Below are positions 8,293 through 18,391 of a stretch of 32,234 nucleotides of DNA, piece by piece (the stretch's first letter is position 1; every line of letters begins with the position of its first letter). A program made the translations under genes and the position numbers. This stretch comes from Elusimicrobia bacterium CG1_02_56_21. Its GTDB lineage: Bacteria; Elusimicrobiota; Elusimicrobia; Elusimicrobiales; UBA9959. The stretch covers positions 1 to 32,234 of the forward strand of contig MNUR01000139.1 of assembly GCA_001871115.1 (NCBI GenBank). The letters run 5' to 3'. The notes below the pieces were generated by a model. The model saw nothing but the letters and a program-made list of their open reading frames with translations. It did no database searches and was not told the DNA's origin.

Positions 8293-8329
8293 AAGCAGTT
8301 GCAGACAGGCGCGGCGGAAAACTGCTTTT
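8293..8329 (+). terminator. Possible weak intrinsic terminator after barrel copy 2
   Basis: AAGCAGTT (8293-8300) pairs perfectly with AACTGCTT (8320-8327), followed by TTG. It starts two bases after the barrel stop codon. The 19-base loop and short T-run make it weak, so partial read-through into the giant gene is plausible. Confidence 0.4.
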
Positions 8330-8383
8330 GTCCGCATACGGCCCGGGGCCCGCGGCTTACGGCATTGTTTTTAGGGAGAACAT

Positions 8384-11300
8384 ATGTTTAAAATCAAAAA
8401 CACTATTTTAATACCGGCGGTGCTGGCCTTTACGCTAGGCTTGACCGAGGCCGGCGCCCAGACCCTGGACATAACAGCCCAGACGCTGTCTGGCGGCTCT
8501 ACCGTTTACCTTATTTCGACGCCGAACACCTGGCAGAACGATGATTGGGGCCTGGAGAATAATATAGCGCGGGACTCCGCCGGTAATATTTATGTGGCCG
8601 GAACTTTTAATCCTACCGGTACCGACGCGGAGATGTATGTGAAAAAGATTTCCTCTTCGGGGGCTGTGGTCTGGACCAGTTCCAGCGCGAGCGCGGGTAA
8701 CGACTACGGCCGCGGCGCGGCTCTTGACGGGGCCGGCAATGTTTACGCCCTTGGCCTGATGGACAGGGACGGTACGCCCCAGGTAACGGTCATTAAGTAC
8801 AACCTGGCCGGAGCCATGGCCTGGGTAAGTTCTTATCCCTCCGGCAGCGGCAGCGCGGTTTATGATATCGCGGCCGATTCCGTTTCCGCCTATGTTGCCG
8901 GAAGCATAAACAGCAAGATAGCCATACTGAAATTTGCCGCGGCAGGCGGCGTCTTTACCTCCTCGGCGGCGTATAACGGCGGCTCTAACAGCGCGGCTTA
9001 TTCCCTGGCTCTGTCCGGTACGCAAATTGTCGTTGCCGGAGCGGTTAACGATTACGCCAATATTTACGGCAATGAGATCTGGCTGGGTAAATTCAATAAA
9101 TCCGCCCTGTCCTATGTCTGGGCCAGCACTTACATTCCCCCCGCTAATCATGTCCCTTACGGTTTCGACGAGGCCCATGCGGTTAAGACGGACGCTTCCG
9201 GCAATATTTATGTCGCGGGTTTCCTTCAGAATCAGGACAGCGGCCAGGATATCTGGTTCGGAAAATTCGACCCGTCCGGCAACCTGATCTATGCCAAAAC
9301 AAAGAACGGGCCGTCCAATGGCTATGACAAGGGTTTTGGTCTTGCGCTGGACAGTTTCGGAAACATTTATGTCACTGGTAAGGTAGAAGCTTATTCCCTT
9401 AACCAGGGGGATAACCTCTGGCTTGGCAAATATTCCCCGGCCGGAGCCCTGCTTTCAGAGGTTACCGCAAATAGGACTTCAGAGGTAGGCTACGACGTGG
9501 AAGCCGGAACCGGCATGGTGGTTGTGGGCGGCGGGTTTGAAAATAATTACGGGTTGCTCAATGTCTATCCGCAGCAGTTCGGCGCACCACAGCAGCTTTT
9601 TGCGGGCCCTGGCTACTACACGGGAGCCGTAAATCTCTCCTGGACCTTTGATAACACCGGCACCTATGATTACAAGATACAATATTCCACCTTTAACGGC
9701 GGGTTCTTCCTGGCTAATGCCCAGGTGAGCGAGGCAGGGCTGGCGGTTTCTGCCGGGTATCTGCACAACTACCTAGTGATGGGGCTGCCCGCTATTGTAA
9801 CTGGCGGCGGGAGCGGGGGAGCCGGCGGGGGGGCCGCCGGGCCGGTATATTATTTCAAGGTCTGGACCAGCGCTGACGGCGGTTCTACCTGGGCCGCCCT
9901 GACGAATGTCGCTTACAGCGCGGCTTATGCCCCGTTCAATTACATTATGGAGAGTACCAGAGGCCAGGACAGTTTTAAAGTGTTCAATAATTCCTACGGG
10001 TCTTCCTCCGTTGTTTTGCGCGACGCTTCAAATAATACCTACGCAGCTTACGGCTCTAATATGGGCGGGCTGGGCATAACCAAGTTTGACCAGTACGGCG
10101 CGCAGGCCTGGACCAGCTTTAATAATTACGGCCAGGAAAATGCGGAGTTCACCGTAAGCCGGCTGGCGGCGGACGGTTCCGGCAATCTATACGCTGCCGG
10201 GGCTATTTTAATTAGCGGCAGTTCTACCGGCGCGGACGCCTGGGTAGCAAAATTTAATGCCAGCGGCGCCAAACTGTGGGAGCGGGTGCTTCCCGGCGCC
10301 GGCGCGGACGACGACGAGCTGAACGGCATGGTTCTCGACGCCTCAAATAACGTCTATGTTGCCGGCGGGATCGTAGCGGGCGGCGCTTCGGAAATGTTGC
10401 TGGCTAAATTCTCGCCCGCCGGCGTCCTGCAGTCCTCGTTTACCTATAAACCTGCGGCCGCTTCGGGCGCTTACGCTTTAGGCCTTGCCGCGGACGCTTC
10501 CAACCTCTATGTCTCAGGTTTCTTCAACAATGGCGGGGCACAGCCGGACTGGGACGCGGCCGTAGTAAAATACACTCAGTCGATGGTTTATGCCGGCGAG
10601 CAGCAATATCTCAACACGCCCGCCGGGCCTGTTTACAGCGGGGATATGCTGTCCGCAATAATCTATTCCGGAGGTGCTCTGTACGCGACAGGCGCCTGGT
10701 ACGACCATGCCGGCGCCCAGAACTCCAATCTGCTTGTAACAAAGCTGGACACCGCCACCCTGGCCCAGGTCTGGTTCAGCACGTATAATTCCGCGGATAA
10801 CGATATGGCTATCGGCTATGACTTAAGGATGAGCTCCGGCAGCCTCTACGTTTCCGGCTTTGAGAACAGGTTCTCCTCCGGCCGGAACATGCTTCTGCGC
10901 AAACTTTCCGCGGCTAACGGGCAGGCGGAGTGGACAAAGAGCATCGACGGCGTTTATAGCGGCGATAATTCCATGGCCACGGGCCTTTCTGTAGGCTCCG
11001 ACGGATATTTTTACCTGGCCGGTTTGTTCAGCGTCGACGTGGGCGGCTCCGGCTTCGGCCAGGCCGGGATCGCAAGGGTGTCGGAGCCGGTAACGGGCAT
11101 AACCGCTATGCCGGGCCCGAAGCCCTGCTCCGTGCAGCTTTCCTGGGCCTCGGACACCGAACTGCCCGCCGGGACTACTTTCTACGTTCATTACGCCACC
11201 TATACCGGAGCGGCTTTCAATTCAGCGGCGGCACAGTATTCTTTTGTTACCGATGTCTTTAACTTCAACGGCTCTTTTATTGATCATATAGTGCCGGGTC

Positions 11301-14300
11301 TTGAGGCGGGCAACGGCGCGCTCTTGCCTGGGCAGAGCAATATTGATTCGCCCATGTACTATTTCAAAATGGGGTATAAAAAGCCCGGCTTTAGTGTCGT
11401 TGAGATCGGCGGCTCTACCAACGCTGCCGCTAATACCCCGGGAACCTGGGACCGGACGGACCGCTATCCCAACGGGAACATGTACGTTATGAACAATGTC
11501 CATGGCGAGCGCTTCCCGCTGGTCAGGGACGCCGCGGGGAATATCTATACCGCGGGCTCTTTCAGCGCATGGGGCTGGAATTCCAATACGGCCTATGTGC
11601 GCAAATTTAATTCCAGCGGCCAGGCGCAGTGGACCAGGTATTATTCCGATGAATATGATAACTCCGCCCCGGTTATTAACGCCCTGGCGCTGGACACCTC
11701 CGGCAACCTGTACGCGGCCGGAACCGCAGGCTCGGACAGTTATCAGACTTATCCTCCTTATCAGCCGGAGTCAGCCACAAAACGGGACGCGCTCCTGATA
11801 AAGTATTCCGCCTCCAATGGCCGCATGCAATGGGCCCATACGTACGTCATGGCGGAGGGCAACAGCGCTAACGACGATTTTTACTCCCTGGCGGTCGCTC
11901 CCGCCGGCCTCTACGCCGCCGGGAGATTTATGGATTACGGCAGCGGGACTTATGATGCCATGCTGGTTAAGCTGGGCTTTGACGGCGTGGTGATTTCTTC
12001 GGTGGTCTACAGTTCAGGCAATGAATGGTTTAACTCGGTCTCTTATGACGCCGCTAACGACCATGTTCTGGCTGCAGGAAGCTCCTCCTCCGGGAACGAC
12101 TCTAACGCGGTTTTAAAGGTCTATGACGCTTCTCTTGCCCCGGTGCCGGGTCTGGATATTACGGTCGACAAGGGCACGGAAGACGAGTTTTACTCCGTTA
12201 TAGCGGACACTGTAAATCCGGCTGTCTACCTTGCCGGTGCCGTAGCCTCCGGCGGAACCCAGGACGCCTATATAGCCAGGTTCTCGACCATGGGCGTGCT
12301 CGCGTGGGAACAGGTCTATAATTCAGCCAGCCAGAACGATGATGAGGCCTATGGTATTGCGCTGGACGGCGCGGGAGGAGTTTATCTTTCCGGCACAGAG
12401 TACAGGTATGACCTTAACCAGGGGAAGAATATTTTCTTCCGCAAATACAATACAGACGGAGACCTTATCTGGTCCCAGGCGCTTAACAGCGCCGGAAATA
12501 ACGAGGATACCGCCGGAGGCATAGCCGCGGACGCTGCGGGGAACGTTTTCACGGCAGTGGACGCGGCCCAGATGGGCGCGGCTGCCGGGGGCTACAATGT
12601 TCCGGGGACGTATAACACCGGGAATACGGCTAACACCGCTAATACCATAAACGGCGCGGGCTTTTTTAAACATACCCAGTTCAGCATGATAACGGTAAAT
12701 CCCAGGCTCACCGTCAGGGTGAATAGGCAGTCTAACCAGGGGCTGCAGGGCGTCTCGGTAGCTGTTATGTCTTTCAAACAGAGCGGCGGTATGGATCCCA
12801 ACGGTATAAACCTCGGGGTCACCGACTCTTCCGGCGCCGTTACTATGGCGCTGCCCTCCAACCGCGGCTATTTTGTGGCTATCTCAAGCCATAATATGGT
12901 CCCGACTATAAGCGAGCAGATCTCCGATCCGAACGGGAATTTCTTCGTAGAGCTCAATGCTGACACCACCAGGCAGTACTATCTTTCCTACAGGCAGCCC
13001 GCGGCCGGGACGGTTCGCAGGATGACGATACATCTTGACGGGCTGCAGGCGAATGAATATGTGATGGGGGAAGTGTTCATCAACAGCACGGGCGAGAAAG
13101 TGGCTTACAGCATAATCAAGGCCACCGGCACAAAGACCACCATGGACATCTACAACCTGGGCCCCGCCGCAAACGGTATTTACGGCATGGCCGTGAATAT
13201 ACCGGCGCGCAATAAGGCCATGCAGCTGTTCATGAACGGGGATTTCCCGGCCGTGAATTATTACGAGGCCGATATGAACAACGCGATGATCATGGCTACA
13301 GGCTTTGATGTCGACGACTCGACAACGCCTCCTACAATAACGGGTTTGGTAAATGACGCGAACTTCTCTCCGCTGAAAGACGCGCGCGTAAGGCTGGACA
13401 TGTATTCCTGCAGCGGCACGGGCCCGAACAGCTGTACGGCTGTTTATAATAAGGAAAGCCTTACGGATGTGAGCGGACGCTATAATTTCTATAACGTGCC
13501 CTACAGTACCATGTCCTATAACCTGAACGTGGGCAGGGCCGGTTATGAGAGCGGCGGCAGGGGCGTCCTGCTCCCGGCACAGGTACCCGGAACGGCGCCA
13601 ATGCCTCAGTTCGAGGACTTTCAGTTGGCCCTGGCCACATATACTTTCACCGGAGTGCTGAAGTACAACGGCATGCCCATGCCCAATGCCGTTATAATGG
13701 TTAACCCGGACGGCGAGACCTATTCGAACGGGGCAGATGACTCCTACAGATTCTGCCAGTGGGGCGGCTGCGGCATAAGGGCCGACGCCCGCGTGCGCAC
13801 CGGCGCTGACGGAAGCTTTACGGTTCCCGGAATGACGGACGGCAATGCCCGCATGGACGCCGTTTTCGAGGATGGCTGGCGCCCGCTTAACGAGGGCAAC
13901 AGTTATCAGACTACCAGCGACAATCTGCGCGTGACCATCTCCTCGCAGGGCGCGTCAGGGCCGTCCTTGCCGGCTAATAACCCGTGCCGGCCCGGACGGG
14001 TCTGGGTTCTGAATAGTCAGGGCAGCTGCGTAGCGGCCGGCCGCGCAGTATTTAATATAGTCCCTGAAGACGCCAATACCGCCGGTCAGCTCTACGGCGA
14101 CCTGACCTTCATAACTACCTATACGGTCACCGCTCAGCAGCCGCTGCTTATCTCCACTTCTTCCCCGATAACGCTGATGGCGAGGGAAACCGGCGGGGGC
14201 GGTAATAACACGCAGATGGGCTTTACTTCGCTGGCCGGAAGGTTTACATCCAATACTACCAGCTACGCCATCGTGCTGTCGACCGGGGCCAGCTATTCTC

Positions 14301-17296
14301 CGCGCGTCTATTCTTCAGAGTGGGCGAAGTCCACCTCTTTTAAAATAGAGGTGGAGCTTACGGACGCAGCCCCCTCAGTGCGCCAGAATATATCCGTGGT
14401 GCGCGCCGGCGGTTTGCGCGGGAAGGTGAAATTCCCCGATGGAAGCAATTTTAAGCCGCAATGTTCTAATAATGACTGCGCGTATTCGGCCTCTATTCTG
14501 GTCAAGGGCGTTAATGTGGACTTTAGCGAGGACAAGCGTATAGATGATAACGGCGAGTTCGAATTCCCGAACGTGGCCCCGGGTAAATATAATATCTCCC
14601 TCCTCCCGGCCGGGTCCGCCTTTGCCTGGGCGCCCGCTTCCCTGGACGGAGTAACCGTCACAGAAGGACGGACCACCGAAGTAAAAATACAGCTGGAAAA
14701 AGGGCTGGCAGTGAGGCCGCAGATCTACGGCTTGCCGGCTGTTTCCACCGCGGCCTGGGGATATTTCATTATCGGCGTGGAGTCCGGAGAAGAGATGACG
14801 CAGAAGACGGTGACAGAACTCTTTTTCTCGGAGCCCAAGTATTCTTTCGATTACAGTACCTCTACCGGCTGGAGCACTAAATATATGCCCGCCGGACAGT
14901 ACGACTTCTACCTTATGATGGGGTCCAAATTCGACCCTTGCAGCGGGGGGGACTGTAACCCCAGTTATACCCAGTTCGCTAACTTCATCGGCCGGGTAAA
15001 GGGCCTGGCGGTACAGAAGGATTCCAGCAACCCGAATATAGGAACCGCCGCGCAGCCCATACCCATAAATATACTCGGCGCTATAGGCCAGGCCCGGATA
15101 GCCGGAACGGTGGACGGAAACAGGATATTTACTCCCACGGATATGGCGAGGATGTTCGATAACTTCAGCGAGCTGTTCCCGCTGATCCCGGCTGTGATGC
15201 TCTATGATACGGCCGGGGACCTGCGCGGGTTCGCTAATGCCATGCCGACGGAGGCTGATTTCCCCGCTTTCTGGACGGCGTTTATGACCCGCGACGTGCA
15301 GGGCATGACCGATTACATGGCGGCCAATCCGATGGAGTACGGGATCTGGGGCGTCCCCCCGGGCCGTTATACCGCGGTCTTCGCAAATCCTAACTACCCT
15401 CCGGTCTCCAAGGAGATAACGCTGCCAGGCAATGCGGCTTATTCTTTCGACTTCGACCAACAGGAGGCCGTAGTCGCCGCTATTTCGGGTGTGGTCAAGA
15501 GCAGCGCCACGGGAGAGGCCCTCGGAGGGGCCCGCGTGTATCTGAAGCATCGCATCGTAGAGAAGTTCACGCTGACCGACTCTTCAGGAGCTTTCTCTTT
15601 CTCTAACCTCCCTGCCGGTATCTACCGGCTGGAAGCTACCCGCAACGGTTATGTTACAGCCGGCTATAAGACCGGCCTGTCAGGCGCCGACTCGGCTTAT
15701 TTCGCGGTGCACCTCCTGCCTTCCGAGTCCGTACTGACCGGAAGATTGTTCATGAGCAAGTTCCCCGCCCCGGTCACCAAGGCCGGGGTGCAGGTTGTCG
15801 CGTACGACGAGACGCTTAATGTAGAGGCCCCCTCTTCCTACCTGCCCAAGACGGAGGTCCAGACCGACGCCTCCGGCAATTACGAGATAACCGGGGTGAT
15901 CCCGGGCCACCTGTATAAGCTGTCGGCTTTTTACCAGGGCAAGCTTCCCGAGGTCCTGGAAGTGACGGCCCAGGAGGGAAATACCGTAGTAAGCGACATA
16001 ACGCTCAAGGATACTCCTCCGCAGATTACCATTAAAGTCAAGAGGTCCGGCGATTCTGTTAATAAAGTGGATGTGATCATAAAATCGCCCAAGCAGTTGA
16101 TCTCGATCCCCAGCTGCCAGTATAACCCCGGTTCCGCTTTCGATGAGGCTTCAGCGGTGACCCTGGCCCTGGTTCCCGGGCCTAACAAGACCTACCTGGG
16201 CCAGTTCACCGTCACTACCGGCCAGCAGTACTATACCGTGAAAGTCACCGCCGGAGACGGAAGCAATAAGATGGAAAAAGAATTCATCTACGACCAGGTC
16301 AGCAATGCCAAGACCGAGCAGTATATTCAACAGGAGTCCCTGGCCGGGGGTGAGATACAGATGGACAAGGAGACCGAGGAATATTCAGGGATAGAACTGG
16401 ACCCCGGCGCTCTTTCCTACTCCACCGCCACCACAGGTACGGTAGACTATTCTAACCTTGTGGGCGGCTTCTTCAGCGCTCTGCCTTCCGTGCGCACGGT
16501 GAAAACAGATAAAGGCAACCTGAGCGTGTCTGACGCTATACAGAGCCTGATGGCCTCTGAAATATACAATATGAGCCTCTCCAACGCCTCGGCCAATAAG
16601 CCTTTTACGCTTACGCTTAAGTATGACAAAGAAAGGGGCTCGGACAGCCGGGGCCTGCGCATCTACCAGTACGATGAAGAGACGGGCTCCTGGATAGAGA
16701 TCCCAGGGGACTATACCGTAGACCCGATGACGGGAGTTGTGTCCGTGGACGTAGGCGGCCTTACTAACGCCTACGAGGGGACGGGTTCTGTCACCACGCC
16801 GCTGGGACGTAAGCACTTTAAAATGAGCGCGGTGGTCAACGGGCGCTATGTCCCGTCGGCAGCCGGAACCTCGCAGACCGGGCGGTTCGCGGTATTCACC
16901 GCCAACCCGCCCACCGGTATGCCGGCGTTCAGTTCCGCGTTCGAGGTTTATAACATGCCAAACCCGTTCAGCCTCAAGAGCAAGAGCGTTTCATTGAGCG
17001 GGGATATCGGGTCGTCAGGGATATCTAATCCGTATCCTACTACCGGTACGGTTATAAAGTACAACCTGCCGGCGGGCAAATCGGGAAACCTGAAGTTCGT
17101 AATATATAATCTGGCGGGCGAGAAAGTGCGTACCATAGACGAAGGTGTGCGCGCCGCTAACCAGATCTACTACTCCGAGTGGGACGGCCGGAATGACACC
17201 AACCAGGACTGCGCTTCAGGCGTGTATTTCATGCTTACCTACGTGAACGGGAAGAAGTTGGGCGCTAAAGCGCATAAGATGGCGATAATCAAGTAG
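8384..17296 (+). CDS. Giant secreted mosaic protein (2970 aa): propeller repeats, FN3-like, carboxypeptidase-regulatory-like repeats, FlgD-like C-terminal domain
   Basis: AGGGAG sits 8 bases before the ATG. Signal peptide about 1-25 (MFKIKNTILIPAVLAFTLGL...AGA). Three blocks of SBBP-like propeller repeats (GNIYVAGTF, GNIYVTGKV, GNLYAAGAI, GNIYTAGSF) lie at about 45-395, 525-895 and 1020-1410, separated by FN3-like segments (about 400-515 and 900-1010, each with LSW and YYFK(V/M)). The first FN3-like segment contains a Gly-rich loop. An Asn/Thr-rich linker near 1405-1425 leads to about six carboxypeptidase-regulatory-like domains (near 1440, 1650, 1754, 2008, 2365 and 2450), e.g. ISGVVKSSATGEALGGARVY. 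A PGAL...LTLKYD...RIYQYDEETGSW region (about 2665-2800) precedes the FlgD-like end (about 2852-2970: YNMPNPFS, FVIYNLAGEKVRTI, EWDGRN, ASGVYF, MAIIK). Probably exported and surface-anchored or released. A PorV-like gene follows 56 bases later. Domain borders are by eye. Confidence 0.9.
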   Translation: MFKIKNTILIPAVLAFTLGLTEAGAQTLDITAQTLSGGSTVYLISTPNTWQNDDWGLENNIARDSAGNIYVAGTFNPTGTDAEMYVKKISSSGAVVWTSSSASAGNDYGRGAALDGAGNVYALGLMDRDGTPQVTVIKYNLAGAMAWVSSYPSGSGSAVYDIAADSVSAYVAGSINSKIAILKFAAAGGVFTSSAAYNGGSNSAAYSLALSGTQIVVAGAVNDYANIYGNEIWLGKFNKSALSYVWASTYIPPANHVPYGFDEAHAVKTDASGNIYVAGFLQNQDSGQDIWFGKFDPSGNLIYAKTKNGPSNGYDKGFGLALDSFGNIYVTGKVEAYSLNQGDNLWLGKYSPAGALLSEVTANRTSEVGYDVEAGTGMVVVGGGFENNYGLLNVYPQQFGAPQQLFAGPGYYTGAVNLSWTFDNTGTYDYKIQYSTFNGGFFLANAQVSEAGLAVSAGYLHNYLVMGLPAIVTGGGSGGAGGGAAGPVYYFKVWTSADGGSTWAALTNVAYSAAYAPFNYIMESTRGQDSFKVFNNSYGSSSVVLRDASNNTYAAYGSNMGGLGITKFDQYGAQAWTSFNNYGQENAEFTVSRLAADGSGNLYAAGAILISGSSTGADAWVAKFNASGAKLWERVLPGAGADDDELNGMVLDASNNVYVAGGIVAGGASEMLLAKFSPAGVLQSSFTYKPAAASGAYALGLAADASNLYVSGFFNNGGAQPDWDAAVVKYTQSMVYAGEQQYLNTPAGPVYSGDMLSAIIYSGGALYATGAWYDHAGAQNSNLLVTKLDTATLAQVWFSTYNSADNDMAIGYDLRMSSGSLYVSGFENRFSSGRNMLLRKLSAANGQAEWTKSIDGVYSGDNSMATGLSVGSDGYFYLAGLFSVDVGGSGFGQAGIARVSEPVTGITAMPGPKPCSVQLSWASDTELPAGTTFYVHYATYTGAAFNSAAAQYSFVTDVFNFNGSFIDHIVPGLEAGNGALLPGQSNIDSPMYYFKMGYKKPGFSVVEIGGSTNAAANTPGTWDRTDRYPNGNMYVMNNVHGERFPLVRDAAGNIYTAGSFSAWGWNSNTAYVRKFNSSGQAQWTRYYSDEYDNSAPVINALALDTSGNLYAAGTAGSDSYQTYPPYQPESATKRDALLIKYSASNGRMQWAHTYVMAEGNSANDDFYSLAVAPAGLYAAGRFMDYGSGTYDAMLVKLGFDGVVISSVVYSSGNEWFNSVSYDAANDHVLAAGSSSSGNDSNAVLKVYDASLAPVPGLDITVDKGTEDEFYSVIADTVNPAVYLAGAVASGGTQDAYIARFSTMGVLAWEQVYNSASQNDDEAYGIALDGAGGVYLSGTEYRYDLNQGKNIFFRKYNTDGDLIWSQALNSAGNNEDTAGGIAADAAGNVFTAVDAAQMGAAAGGYNVPGTYNTGNTANTANTINGAGFFKHTQFSMITVNPRLTVRVNRQSNQGLQGVSVAVMSFKQSGGMDPNGINLGVTDSSGAVTMALPSNRGYFVAISSHNMVPTISEQISDPNGNFFVELNADTTRQYYLSYRQPAAGTVRRMTIHLDGLQANEYVMGEVFINSTGEKVAYSIIKATGTKTTMDIYNLGPAANGIYGMAVNIPARNKAMQLFMNGDFPAVNYYEADMNNAMIMATGFDVDDSTTPPTITGLVNDANFSPLKDARVRLDMYSCSGTGPNSCTAVYNKESLTDVSGRYNFYNVPYSTMSYNLNVGRAGYESGGRGVLLPAQVPGTAPMPQFEDFQLALATYTFTGVLKYNGMPMPNAVIMVNPDGETYSNGADDSYRFCQWGGCGIRADARVRTGADGSFTVPGMTDGNARMDAVFEDGWRPLNEGNSYQTTSDNLRVTISSQGASGPSLPANNPCRPGRVWVLNSQGSCVAAGRAVFNIVPEDANTAGQLYGDLTFITTYTVTAQQPLLISTSSPITLMARETGGGGNNTQMGFTSLAGRFTSNTTSYAIVLSTGASYSPRVYSSEWAKSTSFKIEVELTDAAPSVRQNISVVRAGGLRGKVKFPDGSNFKPQCSNNDCAYSASILVKGVNVDFSEDKRIDDNGEFEFPNVAPGKYNISLLPAGSAFAWAPASLDGVTVTEGRTTEVKIQLEKGLAVRPQIYGLPAVSTAAWGYFIIGVESGEEMTQKTVTELFFSEPKYSFDYSTSTGWSTKYMPAGQYDFYLMMGSKFDPCSGGDCNPSYTQFANFIGRVKGLAVQKDSSNPNIGTAAQPIPINILGAIGQARIAGTVDGNRIFTPTDMARMFDNFSELFPLIPAVMLYDTAGDLRGFANAMPTEADFPAFWTAFMTRDVQGMTDYMAANPMEYGIWGVPPGRYTAVFANPNYPPVSKEITLPGNAAYSFDFDQQEAVVAAISGVVKSSATGEALGGARVYLKHRIVEKFTLTDSSGAFSFSNLPAGIYRLEATRNGYVTAGYKTGLSGADSAYFAVHLLPSESVLTGRLFMSKFPAPVTKAGVQVVAYDETLNVEAPSSYLPKTEVQTDASGNYEITGVIPGHLYKLSAFYQGKLPEVLEVTAQEGNTVVSDITLKDTPPQITIKVKRSGDSVNKVDVIIKSPKQLISIPSCQYNPGSAFDEASAVTLALVPGPNKTYLGQFTVTTGQQYYTVKVTAGDGSNKMEKEFIYDQVSNAKTEQYIQQESLAGGEIQMDKETEEYSGIELDPGALSYSTATTGTVDYSNLVGGFFSALPSVRTVKTDKGNLSVSDAIQSLMASEIYNMSLSNASANKPFTLTLKYDKERGSDSRGLRIYQYDEETGSWIEIPGDYTVDPMTGVVSVDVGGLTNAYEGTGSVTTPLGRKHFKMSAVVNGRYVPSAAGTSQTGRFAVFTANPPTGMPAFSSAFEVYNMPNPFSLKSKSVSLSGDIGSSGISNPYPTTGTVIKYNLPAGKSGNLKFVIYNLAGEKVRTIDEGVRAANQIYYSEWDGRNDTNQDCASGVYFMLTYVNGKKLGAKAHKMAIIK

Positions 17297-17352
17297 GCTC
17301 GGTGATCCGGGATTAACGCAGCGGGACCAATGGTTTTATTAAGAGGTAACTT

Positions 17353-18282
17353 ATGAAGAAAATATTATTCTCAATGCTGGCGCTGTGCGTTCCGGCGGGG
17401 GCTTACGCTTCCGGGGCGGGAACTACAGCAGCGCCGTTCCTAAAGACGGCCATGAGCCCTAGAGCGCTTTCCATGGCCGGGGCCTTCAGCGCGCTGGCTG
17501 ACGATTCAGGCGCGGTTTTTGTAAACCCGGCAGGCCTGGCGCAATTCGAAACTCAGGAAGCCGCTCTGGACTTCACCACCTATCTTCAGGACGCAAGGAT
17601 GGCCAACTTCTCTTATGCGGGCAAGGCGGGCGGGAACAGGTTCGGCTTCGGGGCTACCTTCATGACGGTCGGCGGCATTGAGAAGAGGGGTTTGACGGAC
17701 TCCGTAGGAGCCGTCCCCGAACTGGGAAGTTTTGACGCCAACGACATGGCCATAACCCTGGCCTACGCCGCAAAAGATATAGCGCCTGATTCCATGCCCC
17801 GCCTGGACGGCGGTTTTGCTCTTAAATTCATCCGCTCCGGGATAGACACCAGGACCGCTTTCGCGGTGGCGGTCGACGCCGGGGCCGTCTACCGCGCCAC
17901 CGAAAAGATAAATTTGTCCATGGTTATACAGAACCTTGGAACCAAGATGAAGTTTGTGGACGAGTCGGACCCGCTGCCTGTCAGCCTGCGCGCCGGAGCC
18001 CTTTACAGGGCTTCTGAAAAACTTAATGTGGCTCTTGAAATCAATGAATATCTCCAGGATGAAAAATTCTACCCGTCGCTGGGCGCAGAGTACTGGTTCC
18101 GTAAAGCCCTGGCGCTGCGCGGCGGTTATAAAATCGGCTACGACACGGCCAACCTCGGGCCTGAAGTCGGGCTCAGCCTCGGTTTCGGGATAAAGGTGCA
18201 GGGCCTGGGGGTAGATTACGCCTTCCTGCCTTTCGGTGATCTGGGCAGCATTCACCGTTTCGGGGTCTGGCTGCAATTCTGA
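17353..18282 (+). CDS. PorV/PorQ-family (UPF0164-like) outer-membrane beta-barrel protein (copy 2)
   Basis: 309 aa. AAGAGGT lies 7-13 bases before the ATG. Signal peptide about 1-19 (MKKILFSMLALCVPAGAYA), then SGAGTTAAPFLKTAMSPRALSMAGAFSALADD and the consensus NPAGLA, closer to the family norm than the NPGKLA of copy 1. Ends in F (GVWLQF) like other outer-membrane barrels. Shared with copy 1: VIQNLGT, ALRGGYKIGYD, and DYAFLPFGDLGSIHR against DYAYVPFGDLGDTHR. Last gene of the plus-strand surface region, followed by a strong terminator. Inferred job: outer-membrane receptor or shuttle for the FlgD-like tail of the protein encoded just upstream. A structural porin-like role is the alternative. 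Confidence 0.87.
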   Translation: MKKILFSMLALCVPAGAYASGAGTTAAPFLKTAMSPRALSMAGAFSALADDSGAVFVNPAGLAQFETQEAALDFTTYLQDARMANFSYAGKAGGNRFGFGATFMTVGGIEKRGLTDSVGAVPELGSFDANDMAITLAYAAKDIAPDSMPRLDGGFALKFIRSGIDTRTAFAVAVDAGAVYRATEKINLSMVIQNLGTKMKFVDESDPLPVSLRAGALYRASEKLNVALEINEYLQDEKFYPSLGAEYWFRKALALRGGYKIGYDTANLGPEVGLSLGFGIKVQGLGVDYAFLPFGDLGSIHRFGVWLQF

Positions 18283-18338
18283 CCGGGCACCAGCCCGGCG
18301 GACGGCAACGGAAACCTGCCGGGGCAGGGAACAGCAAT

Positions 18339-18375
18339 AAAGAAAAGAGCCGCGTTTATCGCGGCTCTTTTCTTT
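18339..18375. terminator. Bidirectional intrinsic terminator
   Basis: A perfect 16-bp stem (18339-18354 with 18360-18375, core AGAGCCGCG/CGCGGCTCT) with loop TTTAT. The stem ends in A-rich and T-rich arms, so it reads as a terminator on both strands. It sits exactly between the convergent PorV-like gene (+) and the 215-aa membrane protein gene (-). Confidence 0.9.
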
Positions 18376-18391
18376 CCCGGGGCGAACTGCC

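Noticed and set aside
12600..12660. Asn/Thr-rich repeats in the giant protein as a frameshift or assembly artefact
   Set aside because: The frame is intact on both sides and the stretch separates two domain types, as linkers do.
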